Assembly: GCA_947507875.1 (NCBI GenBank)
Contig: CANNQP010000024.1
Location: 1 to 64,000, forward strand
Length of the DNA: 64,000 nt
Direction of reading: 5' to 3'
DNA from: Verrucomicrobiaceae bacterium
Lineage (GTDB): Bacteria; Verrucomicrobiota; Verrucomicrobiia; Verrucomicrobiales; Verrucomicrobiaceae
Made by a program: the position numbers and the translations under genes. The stretch's first letter is position 1; every line of letters starts with the position of its first letter. Shown here piece by piece: positions 46,629-55,628 of this stretch. The notes under the pieces are model-generated. The model saw only the letters and a program-made list of their open reading frames with translations, ran no database searches and was not told where the DNA came from.

Positions 46629-46937
46629 TTAGGCCGGTAGGTTGAAATCAAACACCACGACACGCTCCAGGCACGGCACGACAATCGCCTTCACCTCCTC
46701 GTGAACCGGATGCGGCAAGTACTCATCCCGAGCCTTGGGACTAGCGAAGGTCATGATGAAACCATGCGTGTAGCCATCATTGAGGCCTTCTGCAGAATCA
46801 TAGGGACCACAATGAAAATCGAGCAGGCCAGGAATGCATCCCACCATGCCAGCCATGGCCTGAAAGCAGGCCGAAATCTGGAATTCGCTGATGTGCGCTT
46901 TGAATTGAAAGCAGCCGTAATGTTTAACTAGGGGCAT
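46629..46937 (-). CDS. Dabb (stress-responsive alpha/beta-barrel) domain protein
   Basis: 102 aa from ATG 46937, where the Dabb domain begins (LVKHYGCFQFK). Longer in-frame starts at 46961 and 47051 add a cysteine-rich stretch not typical of the family. Conserved features are IPGLLDFHCG, YTHGFIMTF and YLPHPVHEEV, with the HPxH motif. Dabb proteins are small dimeric ferredoxin-like folds, often of unknown substrate. It lies between the NHL-repeat and PVC heme genes, apparently in one transcription unit. Confidence 0.85.
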   Translation of the reverse strand: MPLVKHYGCFQFKAHISEFQISACFQAMAGMVGCIPGLLDFHCGPYDSAEGLNDGYTHGFIMTFASPKARDEYLPHPVHEEVKAIVVPCLERVVVFDFNLPA

Positions 46938-47074
46938 GATGATGAAAAGGGTTCTCTCCATGCCATACGCGCCCTGAAAGCTCATTCCACCACACCTCAA
47001 CGCACGAAAGCCTGCCTGAAACACACGTTGGCATGATGGGCATCGCTCCATAACCCACCTCGCCGTGAGACGTG

Positions 47075-48901
47075 TTAAGGCTTACTCGACGGCGCATCTG
47101 CTTTCTGCTGGCTGATCGAGAGTCGGAGCACGCGGTGGTTGCGAGAGTCGGCGATGTAAAGATCCCCGGTGCGGGGGTGAGTGATCATGCCATGGGGTTC
47201 GCCAAGCAGGGCGTGGATGGCGGGTCCCGGCACACCTTCGGTGCCCTTGGCCCCATTGCCTGCTAGTGTGATGAGCTTACGCTGGCTCACGATGAACTTG
47301 CGGATGCGATGATTGGAGGCATCCGCGATGAGGATGTTGTCCTCAGGGTCCGCCCAAAGATGCTTCACACCGGCCAGCGGTGGCATGGCAGCGGGGTCCT
47401 CAAGAATTTGCACGCGACCATCAAGCCCTCTCATGCGCAGGCCATGGCGTGTCGGGATGAAAAAGTTTCCCTTGGAGTCCACGGCATGGGCACGGCTACC
47501 GGGAATGCCGCCCAAGGTCTCGATGATTCCGGTGGTTAGGTCCACGACACGGATGCCGCTTTTGCCATCACCGCTGATGCTCAGCTGCGTGCCCTCTCGG
47601 TTGAGCGCGATGCAGGCAATCCAACCCAGTCCCGCCGCCACAGCAGGACCACCATCCCCAGAGACGTCCTGACTGCCATTTCCTGCGATGGTGGTGACGA
47701 TGCCAGTCCTGGCATCCATGCGGCGAACGCGGTAGTGAAAGGTATCGGCGATGTAGAGATTGCCCTCACGGTCAGCAATCAGGTTGTGGGGCGCATGAAA
47801 ACTAGCGTCTCGGACCGGCCCGTTGTCGCCGATGGGCGCGCCAGGCTTGGCATCAGAGAGGATGCTCAAAACGCCCGTCTTCGCATCCACGCGCAAGAGG
47901 CGATGCGTCTCCTCACAGATGAACAGATTATCCTGCGGATCAAAAGCGAGGCCAAAAGGCTGGCTGAGCCGGCACTCAAGAGCAGGCTTGTTTTCCACAG
48001 CACGCCCCCCTCCAGCCATGAGCTCAACCACGGGCTGGGGCGGCGTTTGCTGCGCGATTTTGTGGAAAATGGACCGAATCTGCTGGGTGCTGCCCAGCGC
48101 GAGTACGGTCTCGAACTCGAAGATCATGCCCGGCTGGAGAGCCCCGGTCTGCAAAGGCGCGAGATAAGAGCAGTCGCCCACACCACTTTCTCGGACGCGG
48201 TAGGAGGTGACCAAGTCGGTATGTGGAAAGTAAATGCCGAGGCCCTGATCGCGATCATCCACCCACGCAGCCCAGCGTTCGCTGGCATGAAAGAGATTGC
48301 CAGGAGTACCAGGGGGTCCAGGCTGCCTGCGGGTGAGAGGTGCATCAGTCCAGGCGGCTTCTTTGGCATCGCAATACACGAGCGTGTGCCGTTGTGGATT
48401 CACAAACACAGCAGGTAGTTCTTGATGCTTGCGACTCTGATGCGCCGTCTTGCCCGTGTATGTCATGCGATAGCGTAGGCGTGCCAATCCACCCTCCACG
48501 CGGTGCCACTGCTCCATGATCATGTCGTTGACCTCCTCGCCACTGGCCCACTGGCGCGGGCGGGTCTTCACATAGAGGCGGTGCTCTTCCACTTTGGATT
48601 CGAGCACCGTGGCAGGCTTGCCTTTCCAGCTTCCGCCTTGCACGGGGTTGTAGCACCAGGGCTTGCCATTCCAGTCGGAGCCATCCTTATCGCCATAAAA
48701 CGACTGCTGGATGTAGCGCCCATGGTCGAAAGCATTCAGCAAATTCTCTGTCGAACGGGAGTGAGAGAACCAACCGATGCTCCCGCCAGCATCCATGTTC
48801 ATCCCGAGACGAACATGGCCATTGTCCAGATAAATCCAGTGCTCTGCAGCCGGCAGCGCTGACACGGCAAGACCTAACAAAAGAAACAGACGGTGAATCA
48901 T
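47075..48901 (-). CDS. Secreted NHL-repeat protein
   Basis: 608 aa with a signal peptide (LFLLLGLAVSALPAA). The first ~290 residues are beta-rich (DGSDWNGKPWCYNPVQGGSW) and resemble uncharacterised carbohydrate-binding domains; I cannot name them. Residues about 310-600 contain at least five NHL repeats (FGLAFDPQDNLFICEETHRL, HNLIADREGNLYIADTFHYR, KHLWADPEDNILIADASNHR, HGMITHPRTGDLYIADSRNH), giving a beta-propeller. It starts 11 nt after the Gfo/Idh/MocA stop, so the two form an operon. A binding or lactonase-like function is possible but not shown. Confidence 0.88.
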   Translation of the reverse strand: MIHRLFLLLGLAVSALPAAEHWIYLDNGHVRLGMNMDAGGSIGWFSHSRSTENLLNAFDHGRYIQQSFYGDKDGSDWNGKPWCYNPVQGGSWKGKPATVLESKVEEHRLYVKTRPRQWASGEEVNDMIMEQWHRVEGGLARLRYRMTYTGKTAHQSRKHQELPAVFVNPQRHTLVYCDAKEAAWTDAPLTRRQPGPPGTPGNLFHASERWAAWVDDRDQGLGIYFPHTDLVTSYRVRESGVGDCSYLAPLQTGALQPGMIFEFETVLALGSTQQIRSIFHKIAQQTPPQPVVELMAGGGRAVENKPALECRLSQPFGLAFDPQDNLFICEETHRLLRVDAKTGVLSILSDAKPGAPIGDNGPVRDASFHAPHNLIADREGNLYIADTFHYRVRRMDARTGIVTTIAGNGSQDVSGDGGPAVAAGLGWIACIALNREGTQLSISGDGKSGIRVVDLTTGIIETLGGIPGSRAHAVDSKGNFFIPTRHGLRMRGLDGRVQILEDPAAMPPLAGVKHLWADPEDNILIADASNHRIRKFIVSQRKLITLAGNGAKGTEGVPGPAIHALLGEPHGMITHPRTGDLYIADSRNHRVLRLSISQQKADAPSSKP

Positions 48902-48912
48902 GAATATCGAGT

Positions 48913-50217
48913 TTAAATTCTCCAGCCCTCGCGCGGAACCGGGCCGTTCATCAGCGCGGTAGCTTCTTCATCGCCAAGAATGCGGCGAGTCGTGGGATCG
49001 ATGTTCAGCGCCCGGTTCAAATGCAGGGCGATGTTGCCATAGTGCATCGCCTCCGTAAGGCGACCACCATAAGCGAAGCTAGAGCGACATGTCTCCTGGC
49101 CTTTGATCGCAAGAAGCCAGTTGTCCCAATGGTTGGAGCGCTTGAGATTCACTTTGGGCAGGGATGCAGCCATCTCGCGCATCTTGAGTTCGGGAATCAC
49201 GCGGGGCGTTCCCGCATGGGTACCCATGAGCACCGTGGCCCGCGTGCCGCGAATGAGCGTCCCCCCGTCTGGGAACTTACGCTCCGCTTCGAGTTCTGGC
49301 GGACGGGGCATGGCGTGGTTGTCACCATGGAACCAGTGGAGCTTGAACACGCCTCGAGCGGACGTGGCCGGGAAAGTGAAGGTCACGCGCACGGTCTTGG
49401 GAAAGGAGAGTTTGCTAGGGCCAGACGACTCAATGTCCACCCGGCTGGGACAATCCAGCCCCCACACATGATACGGAGCATCCATGTTGTGACAGGCCCA
49501 GTCACCCAGGGTGCCACATCCAAACTCGAACCATCCCCGCCAGGCACCGGGCAGATACTTGGGACTGTACGGCACCTTTGCCGCAGGACCGAGCCACTGG
49601 TCCCAATCCAATCCGTTGGGCACGGGGGCAGCTGGCGGGCGCTCATCAGGCACGCTCCACTTCGGTCCCGCCCACGCGTAGACCTCATTCACCTCGCCCA
49701 AAATGCCAGTTTTTGCCCATTCCTCGAGCATGAGGATACCTCCACCCGAATGTCCCTGATTGCCCATCTGACAGGCAAGCCCGGTCTGCTTCTCCAGCGC
49801 CATGAGATCCCTCGCTTCGGCGATGGAATGAGTGAGCGGCTTCTCCAGATACACCGGCTTTCCGGCCAGCATGCAGGTCTTGGCATTGAAGTGGTGCGTG
49901 TGATCTGGGGTGGAGATGATGATGCCATCCAGCTCCTTGCCATGGCGGTCCAACATCTTGCGAAAGTCGGAGTAGAACGGTGCCTCAGGCCTCGCCTGAC
50001 GTGACAGCGTGGCGCGCTGCTCATCCACATCCGCAAACGCCGCGTGATTCACCAAGGAATTTTCCAGCAGGCTCTGCACGGCATGCCAGCCCTTTCCCCC
50101 CGCGCCGACAAAGCCGATGTTGAGCCTCTCATTGGCTCCAAACACGGAGCGTGGGAGAATTTGAAGGCCTGCAAACGCAGCCGTGGATTGGTTGATGAAA
50201 TGACGGCGGGAGATCAT
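48913..50217 (-). CDS. Gfo/Idh/MocA family oxidoreductase (exported type)
   Basis: 434 aa. It begins with a Tat-like signal (MISRRHFINQSTAAFAGLQI), then a Rossmann fold with GFVGAGGKG (about 36-43) and the family motif EKP at 125-127 (Lys126 being the usual catalytic/NADP contact). The C-terminal alpha/beta domain follows (LGDWACHNMDAPYHVWGLD). Such exported members are abundant in planctomycetes and verrucomicrobia and act on sugars or cyclitols. The substrate is not visible. It is near the head of the operon leading to the NHL, Dabb and PVC heme genes, and is divergent from an AraC regulator that may control it. Confidence 0.93.
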   Translation of the reverse strand: MISRRHFINQSTAAFAGLQILPRSVFGANERLNIGFVGAGGKGWHAVQSLLENSLVNHAAFADVDEQRATLSRQARPEAPFYSDFRKMLDRHGKELDGIIISTPDHTHHFNAKTCMLAGKPVYLEKPLTHSIAEARDLMALEKQTGLACQMGNQGHSGGGILMLEEWAKTGILGEVNEVYAWAGPKWSVPDERPPAAPVPNGLDWDQWLGPAAKVPYSPKYLPGAWRGWFEFGCGTLGDWACHNMDAPYHVWGLDCPSRVDIESSGPSKLSFPKTVRVTFTFPATSARGVFKLHWFHGDNHAMPRPPELEAERKFPDGGTLIRGTRATVLMGTHAGTPRVIPELKMREMAASLPKVNLKRSNHWDNWLLAIKGQETCRSSFAYGGRLTEAMHYGNIALHLNRALNIDPTTRRILGDEEATALMNGPVPREGWRI

Positions 50218-50237
50218 GAGATCGGGATAGGACTAAA

Positions 50238-50420
50238 CTAGAGCTTCGTGTGGATACACCTCGAAGGCAAAAAGCAGATGTCGTGGAAATGCAGGGAGTC
50301 AGGCCCGATCTTCTCAGGCAGCTGAGGCGGCATGGAAGGCGCCGCCAGCCAAAAGGCAGGCAGCAAACCCGCAAGGAGGAACAAGACACAGAGGCGACTA
50401 ACCCTAGCAAACAAAGGCAT
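50238..50420 (-). CDS. Small secreted or membrane peptide
   Basis: 60 aa. AAGG lies 6 nt before ATG 50420. The first 28 residues are a strong hydrophobic segment (LCVLFLLAGLLPAFWLAA) and the rest is short and Pro/Cys-containing. It ends 20 nt before the Gfo/Idh/MocA start and would be the first gene of that operon. A longer frame upstream is a shadow of the AraC gene. It could also be a leader region without a product. Confidence 0.4.
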   Translation of the reverse strand: MPLFARVSRLCVLFLLAGLLPAFWLAAPSMPPQLPEKIGPDSLHFHDICFLPSRCIHTKL

Positions 50421-50504
50421 AACTAACCTTTTTACAGCTGAGGCAGCGATTTGCTTGCCGCAATGTCTTGAAAAAGAGTCGCCAAGACTATCGTGCAATT
50501 GCCA

Positions 50505-51434
50505 ATGAGCCTTAGCACTCCACAAACCGTCTCCTTTGAGTCCCCACCTCGCATGCTTGACACACTCATCTCCGGGCAGCGACTGGGACTGCCCATGGTG
50601 GACTACATCGCAGGCAACAGGCAGTTCAATGCTGTTCCGATGACTTGGCACGACCACCGAGGGCACGAGATCCTCATGATGCTGCAAGGAGCGAATACCT
50701 ATGGTTTCAAGGACAAACGCCAGGTGGAACTGACAGGTGGACACTTCATGGTCATCCCCGCTGGCACCGTTCACCGTGGCATGCAGGATGTCCGCACGCC
50801 CTCCATTCTCTGCGCCATGGTCGTCCGTGAGCATGTCAGCAACCCGCGAGGCGTGCCATTTACCAAACAAGAGGAGCGCTGGCTGCTGGCCAGACTTGGC
50901 GAGAAAGAGCCCATGGCCTTACGCATGCCGGCCGCCATGCTGCGACAGGCACGCCTGCTGCATCGATCCATCATCCAACATGGTCCAGCCGCCATCAGCC
51001 TTGAAGCTCAGGCCAGACTCCGCCTGCAAACCGCCATGCTCATTCTCGAGGCCGCATCCCAGGCTGGCCGCTCTTCGGCCCGCACCGGAGAGGAGATCAG
51101 CCAGCGAATCATCACACATCTGGAACAACACCACGCCCACCCCATTCAGATCAGTGACCTCACGGACTTGTCCGGTTGCAGCCGAGCTAAGCTGTTTACC
51201 GTCTTCAAAAACGCCACCGGCTTAAGTCCAAATGACTGGCTACTCCGCCATCGCATTCAACGCGCCTCAAAACTACTCATCGCCACAGATCGAAAACTCG
51301 AAGACATAGCCCATGCCGTCGGCATCGCCTCCAGCCCCTACTTCTGCAGACTCTTCCGCAAATACATGGGGAAAACTCCAGGTGACTACCGCCAAACAAG
51401 CCGCGTCACTCGACCCGAGTTGAGCCATGCCTAG
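50505..51434 (+). CDS. AraC-family regulator with N-terminal cupin domain
   Basis: 309 aa from ATG 50505; an in-frame GTG at 50493 is less likely. Residues about 40-125 form an AraC sugar-binding cupin (WHDHRGHEILMMLQGANTYG, GGHFMVIPAGTVHRGM). Residues about 205-300 form the double HTH (ISDLTDLSGCSRAKLFTVFK and DIAHAVGIASSPYFCRLFRK, then GKTPGDYR). It is transcribed divergently from the Gfo/Idh/MocA group across an 84-nt gap, the usual layout for a carbohydrate-responsive activator of the neighbouring genes. Confidence 0.92.
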   Translation: MSLSTPQTVSFESPPRMLDTLISGQRLGLPMVDYIAGNRQFNAVPMTWHDHRGHEILMMLQGANTYGFKDKRQVELTGGHFMVIPAGTVHRGMQDVRTPSILCAMVVREHVSNPRGVPFTKQEERWLLARLGEKEPMALRMPAAMLRQARLLHRSIIQHGPAAISLEAQARLRLQTAMLILEAASQAGRSSARTGEEISQRIITHLEQHHAHPIQISDLTDLSGCSRAKLFTVFKNATGLSPNDWLLRHRIQRASKLLIATDRKLEDIAHAVGIASSPYFCRLFRKYMGKTPGDYRQTSRVTRPELSHA

Positions 51435-51459
51435 ACGAATTCACATCTCCACGATTTAG

Positions 51460-51551
51460 CTTACGGATTCAGCGTCTCATCGAGGTTCAGGATCATCAGA
51501 CAGACCGTCGTCCACACCGCGTGTTCGACGACAGGTAGTGCGCCTTGGCGC
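51460..51551 (-). pseudogene. 92-bp remnant of a PSD1/DUF1553 gene 3' end
   Basis: This stretch matches 57568-57659, the end of the PSD1 cytochrome gene, at 90 of 92 positions and in the same orientation. It encodes RRQGALPVVEHAVWTTVCLM and the rest of the C-terminus to the TAA, but no upstream coding sequence remains. It lies in the 235-nt gap between the AraC and DUF3313-like genes. Confidence 0.85.
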
Positions 51552-51669
51552 CTGCATTACTCTACTCCGAAAAGGTTTATCTAACCAAGACCTTCCTTTG
51601 ATCATCCGATTTCCAACGTAGCAATGCACTCGTGCGTCACGATTCTAGTGCATGCTGATGGATTGTGCT

Positions 51670-52407
51670 TCAGAAGATATTAAAAATGCTACTGTCACGA
51701 GTCTTGGTTACATCACCACGGGTCAGCTTTTCAAACTGCATGGCCCAGCGGCGGATGCTGGATCTGAAATGAGCTTCGAATGACAAAAGATCATCCACGG
51801 GGATCAGGGCATCCGGACTCTCCTGCCGGTCGGCAAATTTATAAATGATTCCACCCGAAGTAGGATCAATCAACCTTCCCTCAATGGCGATACAGGGCTT
51901 GAGCTCAGGAATGAGGCTCTCTGGCAATCCTACTTCTGCCATCGCGAGCCGGGCCAATCCTTCATCGAATCCGGTAGTTCGAACTTCTGTGAGGGCCAAT
52001 TGTAGAATAAGGCTATCTGAACTTGGCCAAAGAGCGATACGATAGCGCGAGGATGGTGAACGAGCAAAGGCTGCGATAAACTCTTGCCTGAGCACTGGCG
52101 CAAGCTTTTCAGCCATTTTTCGCTGATTCAGGAATGGACTGCGGAGTGGATCTCCAATGGTCACCGATTCGGATAGATAATCCAATGTTACGGGAGCGAT
52201 GTAGATTTGAGAGGCACCAGCACTCAGGCTACCACCTGTAATAGCAAATGGACTTTTGTTGTGCTGATGCTGCAAGACAGGAGGCCCGGAGAGAAAGGCA
52301 GTGGGCTGTGGCGGCTTGGCCTTAAAGAAAGAAGACGAGCAGGACACCAACACGGAGATCATTCCCAACGAACTGACCAGCGCGAAAAGATGAACTGAGG
52401 TTTTCAT
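51670..52407 (-). CDS. DUF3313-like lipoprotein
   Basis: 245 aa from ATG 52407. The start is set by the lipoprotein signal (LFALVSSLGMISVLVSC, acylated Cys near 23) and by the ATGA overlap with the upstream TolC-like gene (52404-52407). The rest resembles DUF3313 proteins: IYIAPVTLDYL, then RQEFIAAFA, LILQLALTEVRT and a C-terminal FEAHFRSSIRRWAMQFEKL. It is the last gene of the efflux operon. Its presence suggests an accessory outer-membrane lipoprotein for the transporter; this is inference, as the family is uncharacterised. Confidence 0.75.
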   Translation of the reverse strand: MKTSVHLFALVSSLGMISVLVSCSSSFFKAKPPQPTAFLSGPPVLQHQHNKSPFAITGGSLSAGASQIYIAPVTLDYLSESVTIGDPLRSPFLNQRKMAEKLAPVLRQEFIAAFARSPSSRYRIALWPSSDSLILQLALTEVRTTGFDEGLARLAMAEVGLPESLIPELKPCIAIEGRLIDPTSGGIIYKFADRQESPDALIPVDDLLSFEAHFRSSIRRWAMQFEKLTRGDVTKTRDSSIFNIF

Positions 52408-53885
52408 GGCATGGGTGTGATGGATTTTGTTGCGGTTTGATGCTCGTTGACGATGGCAGTGGGGCGACCTGCACCTGTCCATCCACCACCAATGGCTTTG
52501 GCGAGTTGCACGCTTGCGTTCAGGCGCTGCCCTTTAGCTTGACTCACCAAAAGTCGTGCCGTGAGCACGGTGCGCTCGGCATCCACCACCTCGAAATAAC
52601 TAGCCAGACCCTTCTGGTGACGCAGCCGCGATAGGTCAGCCGCAGTAACGGCGTTTTGGTGGGCCGAGAGGAGTGCGCGGTGCCATAAAGCATAGGATTT
52701 CAAGTCCAGAAGCGCATCCTCAACCTCTCGTAAGGCTTCGATGATGGTCTGCTTGTAAGCGGCCTGCGCTTCTTCCTCGCGGACGTAAGCCATCTGCAAA
52801 CCCGCCCGAAGCCGCCCACCTTGGAATACAGGAAGTGTCAGACTCGGCCCCATGCTGAGCACACGGTTCTGCCAGACCAAAAAGTCCTGGGATTTGACCG
52901 CATCCAGTCCCCCAGTACCCAGCAAGGAGAAAGCCGGGAAGAACTCTGCTTTTGCCACGCCAATTTCAGCATTGGCTGCCCTCAGCCTATGCTCTGCGGA
53001 GCGGACATCCGGGCGGGACTGCAAAAGCGTGGATGGCATCCCAGCTGCAATGGGTGGCGGCTCTGTAGGCAGGGCGTCAGAATGAAGGTGGAAACTTGCT
53101 GGAGACTTCCCACATAGAACAGCCAGGGCGTTTGCCGCGCTGCCACGCTGTCTTTTGACAGATTCTAGATCCGCCTCCGCGAAATCGCATTCCGTCTTCG
53201 CACGCGCCAAATCTGATTCTGGCCCCAGCCCTTTTTTTAAACGAGCAGACTGAAGAGCCACCGCCTCATGTCGGAGGCTGAGGGTTTGTTGAAGAATTCC
53301 GGCCTGTTCATTTAAAGACTGCCAGAGAAAATAGTGGCGGCAGACTTCGGCAGCCAAGCTGAGTCGCTGAGCACTGAGTGTGTCTTGCGCCGACTGCTGA
53401 CCTGCCTTGCCAGATTCCACGCTGCGACGCACCTTGCCCCAAAGGTCAACCTCATAACTCAAGTCCAAGGAGGAGCGGTAGAAATCTCGTTCCAGCAATG
53501 AGGAAAGATCACCAAACTCAGTGGGCAGATTCGCCCCAAAGGCAGAGGCGGAAAAACGCTGCGTGCCAAAGCTACTGGTGCTGTTTAATTTCGGGAACCA
53601 ATCCGCACGGCGTCCGCCAACGACAGCCCGGGCGATTTTCACACGAGCCTCGGCTGCCTGTAAGTCCGCATTGCTGCGAATGGCCTCTTCCACAAGAGAA
53701 TTGAGCTGTTGCTTGTGATACAACTTCCACCATTCGTCTGGCAACACAGCAGGCGGAGCAGAAGAAGATGCTGAACCGTGCTTGAACGTTTTGGTAAACA
53801 AGCCTGCAAAATCGGGCCGCTTAAAATCCGGCCCCTGAATGCAGCCTGACAACAAGAGACAAGTCGATATGATAAAGCACCTCAT
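52404..53885 (-). CDS. TolC/NodT-type outer membrane efflux lipoprotein
   Basis: 493 aa from ATG 53885, with GAGGAGA 8 nt upstream and a lipobox LLLSGC. The frame is open to 54068 but the extra N-terminus lies inside the preceding gene. Two outer-membrane-efflux repeats are visible (SLVEEAIRSNADLQAAEARV; RPDVRSAEHRLRAANAEIGV), as in trimeric TolC-like channels that span the outer membrane and periplasm. It follows the HlyD-type adaptor by 13 nt and overlaps the DUF3313-like gene. It completes a tripartite ABC-type exporter. Confidence 0.93.
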   Translation of the reverse strand: MRCFIISTCLLLSGCIQGPDFKRPDFAGLFTKTFKHGSASSSAPPAVLPDEWWKLYHKQQLNSLVEEAIRSNADLQAAEARVKIARAVVGGRRADWFPKLNSTSSFGTQRFSASAFGANLPTEFGDLSSLLERDFYRSSLDLSYEVDLWGKVRRSVESGKAGQQSAQDTLSAQRLSLAAEVCRHYFLWQSLNEQAGILQQTLSLRHEAVALQSARLKKGLGPESDLARAKTECDFAEADLESVKRQRGSAANALAVLCGKSPASFHLHSDALPTEPPPIAAGMPSTLLQSRPDVRSAEHRLRAANAEIGVAKAEFFPAFSLLGTGGLDAVKSQDFLVWQNRVLSMGPSLTLPVFQGGRLRAGLQMAYVREEEAQAAYKQTIIEALREVEDALLDLKSYALWHRALLSAHQNAVTAADLSRLRHQKGLASYFEVVDAERTVLTARLLVSQAKGQRLNASVQLAKAIGGGWTGAGRPTAIVNEHQTATKSITPMP

Positions 53886-53898
53886 CGATGGATTCTCC

Positions 53899-54924
53899 TC
53901 AAGGGTGTGACGCTGAGACGAAGACGTCCATCTGCTGCCCGGCAAAGAGCCGAAGCTGTTGATGGGAATCCACACGGTAGATGACTTGGAGCACACGCGT
54001 ATCAACACGCTCCGATGCCTCGCCAGTGAGGTTGCGTTTCGGAATGACAAGCGGCTCAAAGCGGACAAAATTTAACTTCACTCGCTGCTCCGGATTGCCG
54101 CGCACCTGGGCTTCGGCTGGGGCATTTTCCCGCACTTTCCAGGCTTCATGCTCATCCACATCCGCACGAACATGCCATTCAGAGGTGACCCCAAGAAGGA
54201 TGCCAGAACCCGCGCCAGCATCCGAACTAAGGTGCTCGCCGGGCCTCACTCGAACCTGCAAAACCGTGGCGTTCATCGAGGCTGTGATCGTGCAGCGTGC
54301 TATCTCATTTTCGATGGCCTTGCGCCTTGCCGATGCGACCGCCAGCGATGCAATCGCCTCAGCGACGCCTGCTTCCGCGACTTTCGCGTGCGCTTTAGCT
54401 GCCTCCACCTTCGCATCGTGAACCTTGACGGCTGATTCGCGTTGGCTCACCTCTTCGTCAGAAACAAGGCGATGCTCCCCAGCATCTTTAACAAACAACA
54501 GAAGGCGTCTGCCTTGTTCCAACTCAGCTTCCGCCGCCCTTACCTCTGCCTCTGCCGCCGCGGTTTTTTTTGAAGCAGCTTCAACCAGCGCCTCGGCTTG
54601 ATGTTCGGCGGCTTTTGCCACCGTTAGGTCGTGTTCAAGGTCATCGGAAAGCAGTCGCAGCAAAGGCTGGTTTTTTTCAACGGTATCGCCAGCCTTGACC
54701 AAAACCTCCGAGACAATTCCTGACCTCAAGGTTCCCAAATTCACCGTCTCCGAACTAGGCTCCACCAAACCGACGGCAGCAATCGCTCGTTCGAAGCTAG
54801 GCTGCGGAGGTTGAAGGACTGGCTTGACCATCTCACTAACAGGCTGGCTGGCGGCGATGGAAACCGCAGCATAGATGAGCCCACCGGTGCCCCCCAGTGG
54901 AAGAAGTAGATTCTGAAGTTTCAT
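53899..54924 (-). CDS. HlyD/DevB-type periplasmic adaptor protein
   Basis: 341 aa. An N-terminal membrane anchor is followed by a lipoyl/barrel-sandwich half (SGIVSEVLVKAGDTVEKNQP), a long Ala/Glu coiled-coil hairpin (about 100-210), then the second lipoyl half (ATVLQVRVRPGEHL) and a beta-barrel domain. The adaptor joins the inner-membrane ABC permease to the outer-membrane channel. Its ATG overlaps the ATPase stop as ATGA (54921-54924). Gene order permease-ATPase-adaptor-channel resembles the DevCAB/TolC glycolipid exporter, though the substrate here is unknown. Confidence 0.92.
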   Translation of the reverse strand: MKLQNLLLPLGGTGGLIYAAVSIAASQPVSEMVKPVLQPPQPSFERAIAAVGLVEPSSETVNLGTLRSGIVSEVLVKAGDTVEKNQPLLRLLSDDLEHDLTVAKAAEHQAEALVEAASKKTAAAEAEVRAAEAELEQGRRLLLFVKDAGEHRLVSDEEVSQRESAVKVHDAKVEAAKAHAKVAEAGVAEAIASLAVASARRKAIENEIARCTITASMNATVLQVRVRPGEHLSSDAGAGSGILLGVTSEWHVRADVDEHEAWKVRENAPAEAQVRGNPEQRVKLNFVRFEPLVIPKRNLTGEASERVDTRVLQVIYRVDSHQQLRLFAGQQMDVFVSASHP

Positions 54925-55628
54925 GAGAGGTGTGGTTTGTGTCGTTTCTCTTCCACATGGGTGATGACCCCGTCGTTCATGTGAGCAATGCGGTTGGCGT
55001 AGTGGAAAACCCGATTGTCGTGGGTCACCACGACAACCGCCCTGTCTGGATGCACGGCGGAAGAGGAGAGAAGCTGCATCACGGTCTCACCACTTTCGTG
55101 ATCAAGAGCAGCTGTGGGCTCATCACAAATGATCAAGCGTGGTTCGTGGACGAGAGCACGAGCTAGAGCCACGCGTTGTTGCTGCCCACCAGAAAGCGTG
55201 CGTGGCAATTGATCGGCCCGGTGGCCCATGCCAAGACGTTCCAGCACAACCTTCGATTTATTGACTGCTGACTTCAAACTTTCACCAGCGGCAAGAAGTG
55301 GCATGGCTGCATTCTCCGCCGCTGTGAGCGCAGGAATCAGATTGTATTGCTGGAAGACAAACCCCAGGTTTTTCCTGCGAAATAGGATTTGTTCTCGTGA
55401 TCCCAGCTCTGGCAGATGAATGCCGAACAAGCTCACCTCGCCCGCTGACGCATTCAACAAACCGGCGATGACTGAAATAAGTGTCGTCTTTCCACAGCCT
55501 GATGGCCCCACGAGAAATGTCATTTCACCCAAGTGAGCAGAGAACTCAACTCCTCTGAGGACTTCAATGACAGTATCGCCTGAGCCAAAGGTTTTGCGCA
55601 CTTGATGACAGGTAACGGCAGAAATCAT
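54921..55628 (-). CDS. ABC transporter ATP-binding protein (MacB/DevA/LolD type)
   Basis: 235 aa. Walker [10 protein letters not shown] (41-49), Q-loop FQQYN (92-96), signature [15 protein letters not shown] (145-159), Walker [13 protein letters not shown] (165-176) and the H-loop VVVTHD are all intact. The FQQYN and DEPTAALD forms match the lipoprotein/macrolide/glycolipid export subfamily. It overlaps both neighbours by 4 nt (ATGA), so the subunits are probably made at matched levels. Confidence 0.96.
   Translation of the reverse strand: MISAVTCHQVRKTFGSGDTVIEVLRGVEFSAHLGEMTFLVGPSGCGKTTLISVIAGLLNASAGEVSLFGIHLPELGSREQILFRRKNLGFVFQQYNLIPALTAAENAAMPLLAAGESLKSAVNKSKVVLERLGMGHRADQLPRTLSGGQQQRVALARALVHEPRLIICDEPTAALDHESGETVMQLLSSSAVHPDRAVVVVTHDNRVFHYANRIAHMNDGVITHVEEKRHKPHLS

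Noticed and set aside
50421..50870. Extension of the 60-aa minus-strand ORF to 210 aa
   Set aside because: The extra part is antisense to the AraC regulator, and its composition changes sharply at Met 50420.
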